Assembly (NCBI RefSeq): GCF_036030735.1
Contig: NZ_CP107928.1
Span: forward strand, 6,138,001 to 6,202,000
Reading direction: 5' to 3'
Source: Streptomyces sp. NBC_00425
Lineage (GTDB): Bacteria; Actinomycetota; Actinomycetes; Streptomycetales; Streptomycetaceae
DNA: 64,000 nt
The notes under the pieces were generated by a model. The model did not search any database. It was not told the origin of the DNA and saw nothing but the letters and a program-made list of their open reading frames with translations. Numbering within the stretch: position 1 is the first letter of the stretch; the number at the start of each line of letters is the position of its first letter. This document shows, piece by piece, positions 17,997-26,266 of this stretch. The translations under genes and the position numbers were made by a program.

Positions 17997-19412
17997 ATGC
18001 GCAAGGCGCTCAGATGGCTGCTCGCGCTCACGGTGCTCATAGGCGCGCTGAGCACGGCGGGAGCGGCGACCGCCGCCCCCACGCCGGAGGCCACCGACAT
18101 CAAGGACCGGCTGCTCGCGATCCCGGGCGTCAGCCTGATCGAGGAGAAGCCGTACCCCGGGTACCGCTTCTTCGTCCTGAACTTCACCCAGCCGGTGGAC
18201 CACCGGCACCCCTCCAAGGGCGCCTTCCAGCAGCGCATCACGGTGCTGCACAAGGACGTCAGCCGCCCGACGGTCTTCTACACCAGCGGCTACAACGTCT
18301 CCACCAACCCCGGCCGCCGCGAGCCCACCCAGATCGTGGACGGCAACCAGGTCTCCCTGGAATACCGCTTCTTCCCCCCGTCCCGCCCGGCCCCCGCCGA
18401 CTGGTCCAAGCTGGACATCTGGCAGGCCGCGAGCGACCAGCACCGCGTCTACGCGGCGCTGAAGAAGATCTACGCGAAGAACTGGCTCTCCACGGGCGGC
18501 TCCAAGGGCGGCATGACGGCGACGTACTACGAGCGCTTCTACCCCCGGGACATGGACGGCGTGGTCGCCTACGTCGCCCCCGACGACGTCGTCGACCACG
18601 AGGACTCGGCCTACGACCGCTTCTTCGCCTCCGTCGGCACGAAGGAGTGCCGCGACCGGCTGAACGCCGTCCAGCGCGAGGCCCTGGTGCGCCGGGAGCC
18701 CCTGGAGCGCAGATACGCGGCGGAGACGGCCGCGAACGGCTACACCTTCACCACCATCGGCAGCCTGGACCGCGCCTACGAGGCGGTCGTCCTCGACTAC
18801 GTCTGGGGCTTCTGGCAGTACAGCCTGCTGTCCGACTGCGCGTCGATCCCGGCCGACGCGCCCACCGCGACCGACGACGAGATCTGGGACTCGGTCGACG
18901 CGATCTCCGGCTTCTCCGCCTACACCGACCAGGGCCTGGCCACGTACACGCCGTACTACTACCAGGCGGGCACCCAGCTCGGCGCCCCCACCATCCACTT
19001 CCCGGCCATCGAGAAGAAGTACATCCGCTACGGCTACCAGCCGCCGCGCAACTTCGTCCCCCGCGACATCCCGATGCGGTTCCAGCCCGGGGCGATGCGG
19101 GACGTCGACACATGGGTGCGGCACAACGCCCGCCACATGCTCTTCGTCTACGGCCAGAACGACCCGTGGGGCTCGGAGCGGTTCCGGCTCGGCAAGGGCG
19201 CGAAGGACAGCTACGTCTTCACCGCCCCCGGCCTGAACCACGGCGCGAACGTGGCCGGCCTGGTCGCGGACCAGAAGGCGCTGGCCACGGCCCGCATCCT
19301 GGACTGGGCGGGCGTCCCGGCGCCGGCCGTGGACCGGGCGAAGCCCCTCGCGAAGTTCGACCCGAAGCTGGACGTGCGCGATGTGGAACGGGAGCCCGCG
19401 CTGCGCCCGTGA
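17997..19412 (+). CDS. Secreted prolyl tri/tetrapeptidyl aminopeptidase (peptidase S37)
   Basis: 471 residues with a signal peptide of about 26 residues (MRKALRWLLALTVLIGALS ... ATAAP). Peptidase S37 / PS-10 type: nucleophile Ser169 in STGGSKGGMTATYYERFYP, a charge-relay Asp in YGQNDPWGSERF and a His in APGLNHGANV near the C-terminus, with the early FTQPVDH motif of the family. S. mobaraensis Ptp, the family type, removes Pro-ended tri- and tetrapeptides from protein N-termini outside the cell. AAGGAGG lies ten bases before the ATG. Confidence 0.88.
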   Translation: MRKALRWLLALTVLIGALSTAGAATAAPTPEATDIKDRLLAIPGVSLIEEKPYPGYRFFVLNFTQPVDHRHPSKGAFQQRITVLHKDVSRPTVFYTSGYNVSTNPGRREPTQIVDGNQVSLEYRFFPPSRPAPADWSKLDIWQAASDQHRVYAALKKIYAKNWLSTGGSKGGMTATYYERFYPRDMDGVVAYVAPDDVVDHEDSAYDRFFASVGTKECRDRLNAVQREALVRREPLERRYAAETAANGYTFTTIGSLDRAYEAVVLDYVWGFWQYSLLSDCASIPADAPTATDDEIWDSVDAISGFSAYTDQGLATYTPYYYQAGTQLGAPTIHFPAIEKKYIRYGYQPPRNFVPRDIPMRFQPGAMRDVDTWVRHNARHMLFVYGQNDPWGSERFRLGKGAKDSYVFTAPGLNHGANVAGLVADQKALATARILDWAGVPAPAVDRAKPLAKFDPKLDVRDVEREPALRP

Positions 19413-19436
19413 GCAGCCCGGACCGGCCGCCCCGCC

Positions 19437-19468
19437 GGCCGCGCGCACCCGCCCGGGTGCGTGCGGCC
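19437..19468. terminator. Hairpin between convergent S37 peptidase and GH3 genes
   Basis: GGCCGCGCGCACCC (19437-19450) and GGGTGCGTGCGGCC (19455-19468) form a 14-bp stem with one mismatch and the loop GCCC, 25 bp after the peptidase stop. Confidence 0.8.
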
Positions 19469-19541
19469 GACCAGGCCCGACACGGGGTCACCGGGAGTCC
19501 GGCGTCCACGGCTCCCGTCGTTCCCCCGGCCGGCCCCGGGT

Positions 19542-21326
19542 TCAGTACGTCAGGCCGTGGCCGATCGGGTAGAGCACGTGCGTCGGATCATCCGCCCGCT
19601 GCACGGGCACCGGCAGCTTCCCCTGCGGCCGGACCGTCCCGGCGATCACCCGCGCCGCGGCCCGCAGTTCGACGTCGGTCCAGCAGTACGTCGCCAGGCA
19701 CGCCGTGACGGACGGCAGCCGTGCCACGTCGTAGGGATTGCGGACCGCCACCGCGATCACCGGCCGGCCGGTCGCCGACAGCCGCTCGACCAGTGTCCTC
19801 TGGGCGCTGTCCGCCGTGACGTTGTAGGTGGTGACCACCACGGCGGACGCCTCGCCCGCCGCCGCGACCGCCTGCGCGATCGTCTCGGCGGAGGGGGCCG
19901 TGCCCGTGGGCAGGGTCGTCGTCCGGAAGCCCTGTGCGGCGAGGGCGGCGGCGAGGACGCCGGTGGGCGGGCCCGTGGTGCCGGTGGGCGAGGCGGGATC
20001 GGCGCCGACGACCAGCAGCGCGGGGTGCGAGCGGGGCGACAGCGGGAGCACGCCGCCCTCGTTGACGAGGAGCGTCGTCGTCCGCTCGGCGAGCAGGTCG
20101 GCCGTCGCGAGGTGCTCGGGGGCGCCGACGGTCCGGGCGACCCCGGCCGGGTCGGTGTACGGATCGTCGAACAGCCCCAGCCGTTCCTTGAGCCGCAGGA
20201 TGCGCAACACCGCCTCGTCGAGTCGCCCTTCGGCGAGCTCCCCGCCCCGGACGGCCTTCAGGACCGCGTTCCAGGCGACGTCCAGCTTGGGCGGGTTGAG
20301 CAGCTGGTCGACGCCGGCCTTGAGGGCGAGCACCGGGACCCGGTCGTCGCCGTACTTCGTGTGCACGCCCGCCATGTCCAGGGCGTCGGTGACCACGACG
20401 CCGTCGTACCCCAACTCCTCGCGCAGGAGCCCGGTGACGACGGGCCGGGAGAGGGTGGCCGGGTCGCCGGAGGCGTCCAGCGAGGGCACCACGATGTGCG
20501 CGGTCATCAGCGAGTCGACGCCGGCCGCGATCGCCGCCCGGAACGGCGCCGCGTCCAGCGCCTCCCACTCCTGACGGGTGTGGGTGATGACGGGGAAGCC
20601 GGTGTGGCTGTCCACGGTGGTGTCCCCGTGCCCGGGGAAGTGCTTGGCGGTCGCCGCGACCCCCGCCGCCCGGTAGCCCTCGACCTCCGCCGTGACCAGC
20701 GCGGCCACCGCGTCGGGGCCGGCGCCGAACGAGCGGACCCCGATCACCGGGTTGGCCGGGTTCACGTTGACGTCGGCGACGGGGGAGTAGTTCTGCCGGA
20801 TGCCCATCGCCCGCAGCTCGGTTCCCGCGATCCGGCCGAGGGTGCGGGCGTCGTCGCGGGAACCGCCCGCGCCGATCGCCATCGCGCCGGGGAACAGGGT
20901 GGCAGGCCGGCCCACCCGGCACACCGCGCCGTGCTCCTGGTCGGTGGTGATCAGCACCGGCAGACCGCGCGGCTGCCCGAGCGAGGCCCGCTGGAGGCCG
21001 TCGGAGAGGTCCGCGATCTGCTGCGGGGCGCGGGTGTTGTGCGCCCACGCGAAGTAGATGACGCCGCCGAGCCGGTAGCGGGCGAGCAGTTCGGCGCCGG
21101 TGCGCACGCCGAAGTCGGCGAGGTTGGCTTCGGCGTCGGCAGGGTCGGGGGCGGTCGCCGAGTGGCCGTGCACCCGCGAGACGAAGACCTGGCCGACCTT
21201 CTCCTCCAGCGTCATACGGGAGAGGAGCTCGCGCGGCCGGCGCTCGTCCGCGTGCGCGGGACTTCGGACGGCGAGTGCGGCGGTGACGCCGGCGGTGGCG
21301 GCGAGGACGGTGCGTCTGGAGGGCAT
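19542..21326 (-). CDS. Tat-exported GH3 beta-N-acetylhexosaminidase (NagZ-like)
   Basis: 594 residues. The N-terminus MPSRRTVLAATAGVTAALAV is a twin-arginine signal ending near SPAHA. Catalytic GH3 domain: GGVIYFAW, PVLITTDQEHG, and the NagZ-specific KHFPGHGDTTVDSH loop that supplies the His/Asp acid-base pair; VVVTDALDM carries the nucleophile Asp. A C-terminal GH3 alpha/beta sandwich domain (about residues 390-590) follows. It should release GlcNAc from peptidoglycan or chitin fragments outside the membrane. Diverges from aroA across 366 bp. Confidence 0.9.
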   Translation of the reverse strand: MPSRRTVLAATAGVTAALAVRSPAHADERRPRELLSRMTLEEKVGQVFVSRVHGHSATAPDPADAEANLADFGVRTGAELLARYRLGGVIYFAWAHNTRAPQQIADLSDGLQRASLGQPRGLPVLITTDQEHGAVCRVGRPATLFPGAMAIGAGGSRDDARTLGRIAGTELRAMGIRQNYSPVADVNVNPANPVIGVRSFGAGPDAVAALVTAEVEGYRAAGVAATAKHFPGHGDTTVDSHTGFPVITHTRQEWEALDAAPFRAAIAAGVDSLMTAHIVVPSLDASGDPATLSRPVVTGLLREELGYDGVVVTDALDMAGVHTKYGDDRVPVLALKAGVDQLLNPPKLDVAWNAVLKAVRGGELAEGRLDEAVLRILRLKERLGLFDDPYTDPAGVARTVGAPEHLATADLLAERTTTLLVNEGGVLPLSPRSHPALLVVGADPASPTGTTGPPTGVLAAALAAQGFRTTTLPTGTAPSAETIAQAVAAAGEASAVVVTTYNVTADSAQRTLVERLSATGRPVIAVAVRNPYDVARLPSVTACLATYCWTDVELRAAARVIAGTVRPQGKLPVPVQRADDPTHVLYPIGHGLTY

Positions 21327-21692
21327 CGGCGCTCCTTCCGGTGGGGGGACGGCGGGGTGGGGAACCGGTGGCGCACGCTACCCGCGCGGCCGCCGCCATC
21401 GGCGCATTGGACGGGGCGCGCCGACACCGACCGACCGTGCGGCCCCCAGTGAGGCCGCAAAGCCCGCACCCCACGGCCCCCGACCCGCCCGCGGGCTCGT
21501 GCGCCGAACCGTTCGGCGCCCCGGCCGCGGACCCGCGCTCACCCGCCGCCGGATCGCCGCGGACCAAGCCGTCGATCCGCAACCCACCCGCAACCGACCC
21601 GCCGTCGACCCGGCCGTTCACCTGGACGGAACCGTCTCGTCGCTCGTCCATCCCGTGGACGTACCGGCACCGCGGGCGAGCGGCGCGGGATC
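21327..21692. promoter_or_regulatory. 366-bp divergent gap, no gene
   Basis: Very GC-rich DNA between the GH3 gene and aroA. Codon-like reading frames continue through it on both strands but have no ribosome site or recognisable product. I see short CGCAACC-type repeats (about 21575-21600) and GTCGAT/GTCGAC pairs, but no clear promoter elements. Confidence 0.5.
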
Positions 21693-22973
21693 ATGAGGGG
21701 CATGGTCCTCGTCGACATCCCCGGTTCCAAGTCCATCACCGCCCGCGCCCTGTTCCTGGCCGCGGCCGCCGACGGCGTCACCACGCTGCAGCGCCCTCTC
21801 CGCTCCGACGACACCGAGGGGTTCGCCGAGGGCCTGACGCGGCTCGGCTACCGCGTCGGCCGGACGCCGGACGCCTGGCAGATCGACGGCCGTCCGCAGG
21901 GGCCGGCGCTCGCCGAGGCCGACGTCTTCTGCCGGGACGGCGCGACCACCGCCCGCTTCCTGCCGGCGCTCGCCGCGGCAGGCCACGGCGTGTACCGCTT
22001 CGACGCCTCCCCGCAGATGCGCCGGCGCCCCCTCCTCCCGCTCACCCGCGCCCTGCGCGATCTGGGCGTGGACGTGCGCCACGAGGAGGCGGAGGGCCAC
22101 CACCCGCTGACCGTGCGGGCGGCCGGCGTCGAGGGCGGCGAGGTGGTGCTGGACGCCGGCCAGTCCTCCCAGTACCTGACCGCCCTCCTCCTGCTCGGCC
22201 CCCTGACCCGCACCGGTCTGCGCGTCACCGTCACCGACCTGGTCTCGGCGCCGTACGTGGAGATCACGCTCGCGATGATGCGGGCGTTCGGGGTGCAGGT
22301 CGGACGCGAGGGGGACACGTACGTCGTCCCGCCCGGCGGCTACCGCGCCACGACGTACGCGATCGAGCCGGACGCCTCCACCGCGAGCTACTTCTTCGCG
22401 GCGGCGGCGCTGACCGGCGGCGAGGTGACCGTGCCGGGCCTCGGCGAGGACGCGCTCCAGGGCGACCTCGGCTTCGTGGAGGTGCTGCGGCGGATGGGCG
22501 CCCGGGTCGACGTCGGCGCGGACCGCACGACCGTGGCGGGGACCGGCGAACTCCGGGGCGTCACCGTCAACATGCGGGACGTCTCCGACACCATGCCGAC
22601 CCTCGCCGCGCTCGCCCCCTTCGCCACCGGCCCGGTGCGCATCGAGGACGTGGCGAACACCCGCGTGAAGGAGTGCGACCGGCTGGAGGCCTGCGCGGAG
22701 AACCTGCGGCGGCTCGGCGTCGAGGTGGCCACCGGCCCCGACTGGATCGAGATCCGGCCCGACGCGAGCGGCTCTCCCGCCCCCGGCGCTCCCACGGGCG
22801 CCGACATCAAGACCTACGGCGACCACCGCATCGTCATGTCCTTCGCGGTGACGGGACTGCGTGTCCCCGGAATCTCGTTCGACGACCCCGGCTGCGTCCG
22901 CAAGACCTTCCCCGGTTTCCACGAGGCGTTCGGGCAGCTGGCGAAGGCACTGCGGAAGGACGTCGTCGGGTGA
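21693..22973 (+). CDS. aroA: EPSP synthase (3-phosphoshikimate 1-carboxyvinyltransferase), divergent paralogue
   Basis: 426 residues, two-lobed EPSP synthase fold. Seen: IPGSKSITARAL with Lys13, a second-lobe DVSDTMPTLA with the catalytic Asp, KECDRLEA and TYGDHRIVMSFAV. The PEP loop, LGNAGTAMRP in E. coli, reads CRDGATTARFL, so Gly96 is Ala84 here and Asn94 is Asp. It is not beside other aro genes but followed by an overlapping acetyltransferase gene. It may be a second copy rather than the housekeeping enzyme. ATG at 21693 used; ATG at 21702 is possible. Confidence 0.87.
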   Translation: MRGMVLVDIPGSKSITARALFLAAAADGVTTLQRPLRSDDTEGFAEGLTRLGYRVGRTPDAWQIDGRPQGPALAEADVFCRDGATTARFLPALAAAGHGVYRFDASPQMRRRPLLPLTRALRDLGVDVRHEEAEGHHPLTVRAAGVEGGEVVLDAGQSSQYLTALLLLGPLTRTGLRVTVTDLVSAPYVEITLAMMRAFGVQVGREGDTYVVPPGGYRATTYAIEPDASTASYFFAAAALTGGEVTVPGLGEDALQGDLGFVEVLRRMGARVDVGADRTTVAGTGELRGVTVNMRDVSDTMPTLAALAPFATGPVRIEDVANTRVKECDRLEACAENLRRLGVEVATGPDWIEIRPDASGSPAPGAPTGADIKTYGDHRIVMSFAVTGLRVPGISFDDPGCVRKTFPGFHEAFGQLAKALRKDVVG

Positions 22974-23602
22974 CTTTCACACTGGAGGGACCGGTGCTCG
23001 AGGGCGCGCTGGTGCGCCTGGAGCCGCTGGAGCACCGGCACGCGGCCGGACTGGCGGCGGCCGCCGAGGAGAACCGGCAGACGTACGCCTTCACCTGGGT
23101 CCCGCGCGCGGACGAGATGGGCGACTACGTCGACGCCCAGCTCGCCCGCGCGGCCACGGGCCGGCTCGCGCCCTACGCGCAGATGTCCCTCGCCTCCGGC
23201 CGAGTGGTCGGCGCGACCGCGTACCTGGAGCCGCGTTCCTGGCGGACCGACGAACAACTCGACGCCGTGGAAGTCGGTTACACCTGGCTGGCCGGCTCCG
23301 CCCAGGGCACGGGCATCAACGCCGAGGCCAAACTGCTCCTCTTCCGGCACGCCTTCGAACAGTGGCGCGTCTCCCGGGTGGACCTGAAGACGGACGCCCG
23401 CAACAGCCGCTCCCGCGCCGCCATCGCGAGCGTCGGCGCCCGCTTCGAGGGCGTCCTGCGCAACTGGTCCCGCTCCTGGGCGCCGGGCGAGGACGGCCTC
23501 CTGCGCGACTCCGCGATGTTCGCGGTCACGGCCGACGAATGGCAGGACTGCGAGCGGCGGCTGGCGCAGCGGGTGGCGCGGTTCCTGCCGGCGGCACGGT
23601 GA
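22970..23602 (+). CDS. GNAT family N-acetyltransferase (RimJ/RimL-like)
   Basis: 210 residues. Starts TFTLEGPVLEGALVRLEPLEHRHAAGL, a typical RimJ/RimL opening, with VEVGYTWLAGSAQGTGINAEAKLLL as the acetyl-CoA-binding segment and VDLKTDARNSRSRAAIASVGARFEGVLR near the C-terminus, all characteristic. It probably acetylates an N-terminal amine or small amine; target unknown. GTG start overlaps the aroA stop by GTGA, so the pair is translationally coupled. Confidence 0.87.
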   Translation: MTFTLEGPVLEGALVRLEPLEHRHAAGLAAAAEENRQTYAFTWVPRADEMGDYVDAQLARAATGRLAPYAQMSLASGRVVGATAYLEPRSWRTDEQLDAVEVGYTWLAGSAQGTGINAEAKLLLFRHAFEQWRVSRVDLKTDARNSRSRAAIASVGARFEGVLRNWSRSWAPGEDGLLRDSAMFAVTADEWQDCERRLAQRVARFLPAAR

Positions 23603-23623
23603 GCACAGCGAGGTACGTCGCAC

Positions 23624-23727
23624 GTGAGCTCCGCGAGCTATGCCGCACGGTGAGCACCGCGCGGGAGGCAGCACGGTGAGCTCCGCGAGCTACGCCGCAC
23701 GGTGAGCACCGCGCGGGACGCGGCACG
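23624..23727 (+). repeat. 52-bp tandem duplication, two copies plus a partial one
   Basis: Copies at 23624-23675 and 23676-23727 start GTGAGCTCCGCGAGCTA and differ at only a few bases; a diverged partial copy lies at about 23591-23623. It is non-coding, directly after the acetyltransferase stop and before the convergent TIM-barrel gene. GAGCTCCGCGAGCT and GCACGGTGAGCACCGCGC within each unit can fold. Confidence 0.85.
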
Positions 23728-23768
23728 GCGCTCCGACCGGCCCGGGGAGGTCCTGGCCCGGCCAGGCC

Positions 23769-24569
23769 TCAGGCGGAGTCGTTCAGGAGCCGGCCGAGGT
23801 GCGCGCGTCCGGCGTCAAGGAGCCCCTCGAGTGGCGCGGCGGCCTCGTACCAGCGCTTCTCGTACTCCCAGCACAGCCACCCGTCCCACTCGTGGCGCGT
23901 CAGCACCTCCACGCACTCGGCGAGCGGCAGCACCCCCGTGCCCAGGGCCAGCGGCGTGGTGTCGTCGGCCGACGCGATGTCCTTGACCTGCACATAGCCG
24001 AGGTAGGGGGCGAGTGCCGCGTACGTCTCCTGCGGCTGTTCGCCGCCCAGCCAGGTGTGCATCACGTCCCACAGCGCGCCGACCTGCCGGTGCCCGACGA
24101 GGCCGAGCACGCGGGTGGCGTCCGCGCCGGTGCGATGGGAGTCGTGGGTCTCCAGCAGGACGCGCACGCCGAGGTCGGCGGCGAACTCGGCGGCGACGGC
24201 GAGCCGTCGGGCGGCGACGGCGTCGGCCTCGGCGGGGGACTGCCCGTCCGCGCCGCCGGGGAAGACGCGGACGAACGGCGCCCCGAGATCGCGGGCGAGA
24301 CCGGCGAGGGCGCGGATCTCGTCGATGACGGCCTCGTCGTCTCCCGGCGCGGCGACGCGCGCGTACCCGGCGAGCCCCAGCACCTCGACGCCGGCCGCCT
24401 TGAACGCGGCGGCCGCTTCGGACCGCTCGTCGGGGCTCAGCCCCGGATGGACCGGCTCCTCGGGATGGGCGCGCAGCTCCACGCCGTGATAGCCGTGCGC
24501 GACCGCGAGCCGCAGCACCTGGGGGAGGGGCAGACCGGGAACACCGAGAGTGGAGAAGGCGAACTTCAT
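23769..24569 (-). CDS. Sugar phosphate isomerase/epimerase, xylose isomerase-like TIM barrel
   Basis: 266 residues. MKFAFSTLGVPGLPLPQVLRLA, HGYHGVELR, VLLETHDSH, VGALWDVMHTWLG, YVQVKDIAS and WEYEKRW are the strand-end motifs of the AP-endonuclease-2 barrel, with Glu, His and Asp residues positioned for a divalent metal. Substrate unknown. It lies downstream of the LacI gene on the same strand and across from a second such barrel at 28572, so both probably belong to one LacI-controlled pathway. Start at MKFAFST, as in homologues; GGAGG lies unusually close before it. Confidence 0.82.
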   Translation of the reverse strand: MKFAFSTLGVPGLPLPQVLRLAVAHGYHGVELRAHPEEPVHPGLSPDERSEAAAAFKAAGVEVLGLAGYARVAAPGDDEAVIDEIRALAGLARDLGAPFVRVFPGGADGQSPAEADAVAARRLAVAAEFAADLGVRVLLETHDSHRTGADATRVLGLVGHRQVGALWDVMHTWLGGEQPQETYAALAPYLGYVQVKDIASADDTTPLALGTGVLPLAECVEVLTRHEWDGWLCWEYEKRWYEAAAPLEGLLDAGRAHLGRLLNDSA

Positions 24570-24722
24570 GCCTCCACTCTCACCCGGACCCGGGGCCGGG
24601 TCCAGTAAGGCGGGACATGCGGCCGTCGATGGCGTCGCCCGGCGCTGCGCCGCCCCACCCCCTGAGGGCCCGGCCCGGGCCACGGATCGGCTCAGGGCCC
24701 AGCCCCGGCCGACCGGACGACC

Positions 24723-24748
24723 TCGAGGAGTTCGAGGAGTTCGAGGAG
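24723..24748 (+). repeat. 9-bp tandem repeat GAGGAGTTC
   Basis: Nearly three copies of GAGGAGTTC in the 208-bp gap between the TIM-barrel gene and the LacI gene. Non-coding; otherwise I see nothing in this gap. Confidence 0.7.
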
Positions 24749-24777
24749 CCCGGCCCTCCCGCAGTCGGCGGGAAGGC

Positions 24778-25965
24778 TCACGCCTGCGGGCCGCCGGACG
24801 GCGCCGGCTGCGCTGCCTGGGCCGCCTCGCCGGAAGCGGCCGGCTGTCCGGCCCGAGCCGACTGCTTCTCGCCGGCGGCGCCCCGCTGTGCGGCCCGGGT
24901 CGTCCGCTTCTCCTCCGAGGCCGCTCGCGGTACGCCCGAGGACCCCCGCACCATCAACTCGCCCCGCACCGTGGCGATACCGCCGGGCGGCGGCTCCTCG
25001 CGGCCCATGGCGATGCGGCCCGCCCGCGCTCCCGCCTCGGCCAGCGGCAGCCGCACGGTGGTCAGGGAGGGCACCACGTCGATGCTGAAGGGCAGGTCGT
25101 CGAAGCCGGCCACCGAGACGTCGTCCGGGATGCGCAGGCCCGAGTCGCGCAGGGCGGCGCAGGCGCCGAGGGCGACGGAGTCGTTGGCGGCCACCACCGC
25201 CGTCAGGGACGGGTCGCGGCGCAGCAGCTCCAGCGTCGCCTCGTAGCCGGCCCGCCGGTCGTAGGGCCCGTGCACGGTCCAGCGCGGGTCCTCCTCGACG
25301 CCGGCCGCGGCCAGTGCCGCCCGATGGCCCTCCAGCCGGTGCCGGGTGGTCGTGCGCTCCTCGGGTCCGGCGATGTAGCCGAGCCGCCGGTGTCCGAGGC
25401 CGAGGAGGTGCTCGGTCAGCTCACGCCCGCCCCCGCGGTTGTCGAAGGTCAGCGCTATGGCCGAGGTGTCCGGAGCCGGCGGCCGGCCGCACAGGACCAC
25501 GCGGGTGCCCGCTTCGCCGAGTCTGCGCAGCTTGGACGCCACCGCCGACGCGTGCGGCTCGTCCTCCACGGCCCCGCCGGTCAGCACCACGGCCGCGGCG
25601 CGCTGCCGCTGGAGCAGCGTCAGATAGGTCAGCTCGCGTTCCGGCGAGCCCCCGGTGTTGCAGACCACCGCGAGCCGTTCGCCCCCGGCCCGGCCGCCCG
25701 GTCCCCCGATCTCCGACTGGATCGCGCTCGCCATGATCCCGAAGAAGGGGTCCGCGATGTCGTTCACCAGGATGCCCACGAGGTCGGAGGTCGCCGCCGC
25801 CAGCGCGCTCGCCGGCCCGTTCAGCACGTAGTCCAGCTCGTCGACCGCTCGCAGCACCCGTTCCCGGGTGGAAGCGGCGACGGGATAGTTTCCGTTCAGC
25901 ACGCGCGACACCGTCGCGGGCGAGACCTGCGCGCGGGCCGCCACGTCCGCCAGGGTCACCGTCAT
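24778..25965 (-). CDS. LacI family transcriptional repressor
   Basis: 395 residues. The N-terminal HTH and hinge are canonical (MTVTLADVAARAQVSPATVS, RVLNGNYPVA), followed by the periplasmic-binding-like sensor domain (DLVGILVNDIADPFFG ... VVAANDSVALGA ... DVSVAGFDDLPFS). The last 50 residues are an Ala/Glu/Lys-rich tail unusual for the family. CGGAGG nine bases before the ATG decides the start. A palindrome with the LacI core AAGCGCTT lies 200 bp away, before the divergent oxidoreductase gene, the likely target. The inducer is probably the sugar or polyol used by this cluster. Confidence 0.9.
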   Translation of the reverse strand: MTVTLADVAARAQVSPATVSRVLNGNYPVAASTRERVLRAVDELDYVLNGPASALAAATSDLVGILVNDIADPFFGIMASAIQSEIGGPGGRAGGERLAVVCNTGGSPERELTYLTLLQRQRAAAVVLTGGAVEDEPHASAVASKLRRLGEAGTRVVLCGRPPAPDTSAIALTFDNRGGGRELTEHLLGLGHRRLGYIAGPEERTTTRHRLEGHRAALAAAGVEEDPRWTVHGPYDRRAGYEATLELLRRDPSLTAVVAANDSVALGACAALRDSGLRIPDDVSVAGFDDLPFSIDVVPSLTTVRLPLAEAGARAGRIAMGREEPPPGGIATVRGELMVRGSSGVPRAASEEKRTTRAAQRGAAGEKQSARAGQPAASGEAAQAAQPAPSGGPQA

Positions 25966-26143
25966 CTCGTCAGTCCTCCGGTCACGCATCTCGTCGTACG
26001 TCGTCATCCGCCCTGGTGGACCGTGCCGTGGTGAGCGCGGTTCCGGGCGTGTCGAGCAGACCTTACGGCCCGGGACCCCTGTTGTTCGCCCCCTCGAACA
26101 ACTCGGGATGGACACGGTCTTGTCCGGACCACCGGTCAGAGGC

Positions 26144-26172
26144 TAGCTTCTTCCTGTATAGAAAGCGCTTGC
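26144..26172 (+). promoter_or_regulatory. LacI operator and promoter of the Gfo/Idh-DUF993 operon
   Basis: GAAAGCGCTTGC holds the perfect 8-bp core AAGCGCTT (26163-26170), a classic LacI-family operator. It overlaps a probable -10 region (TATAGA 26157-26162; an alternative TTGTCC/TAGCTT pair is at 26120 and 26144). The rest of the 301-bp divergent gap shows nothing else. Confidence 0.7.
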
Positions 26173-26266
26173 TGTAACGCTGATCAGGAATGAGGCGTAC
26201 GCGGCGCGCACAACCGCGTACGGAACGCGCAGGCACGCTGCGCACGACGCCTACGAAGGGATCGAC

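Noticed and set aside
23591..23727. Possible CRISPR-like array
   Set aside because: The 52-bp units are directly abutted with no spacers, and no cas gene is present.
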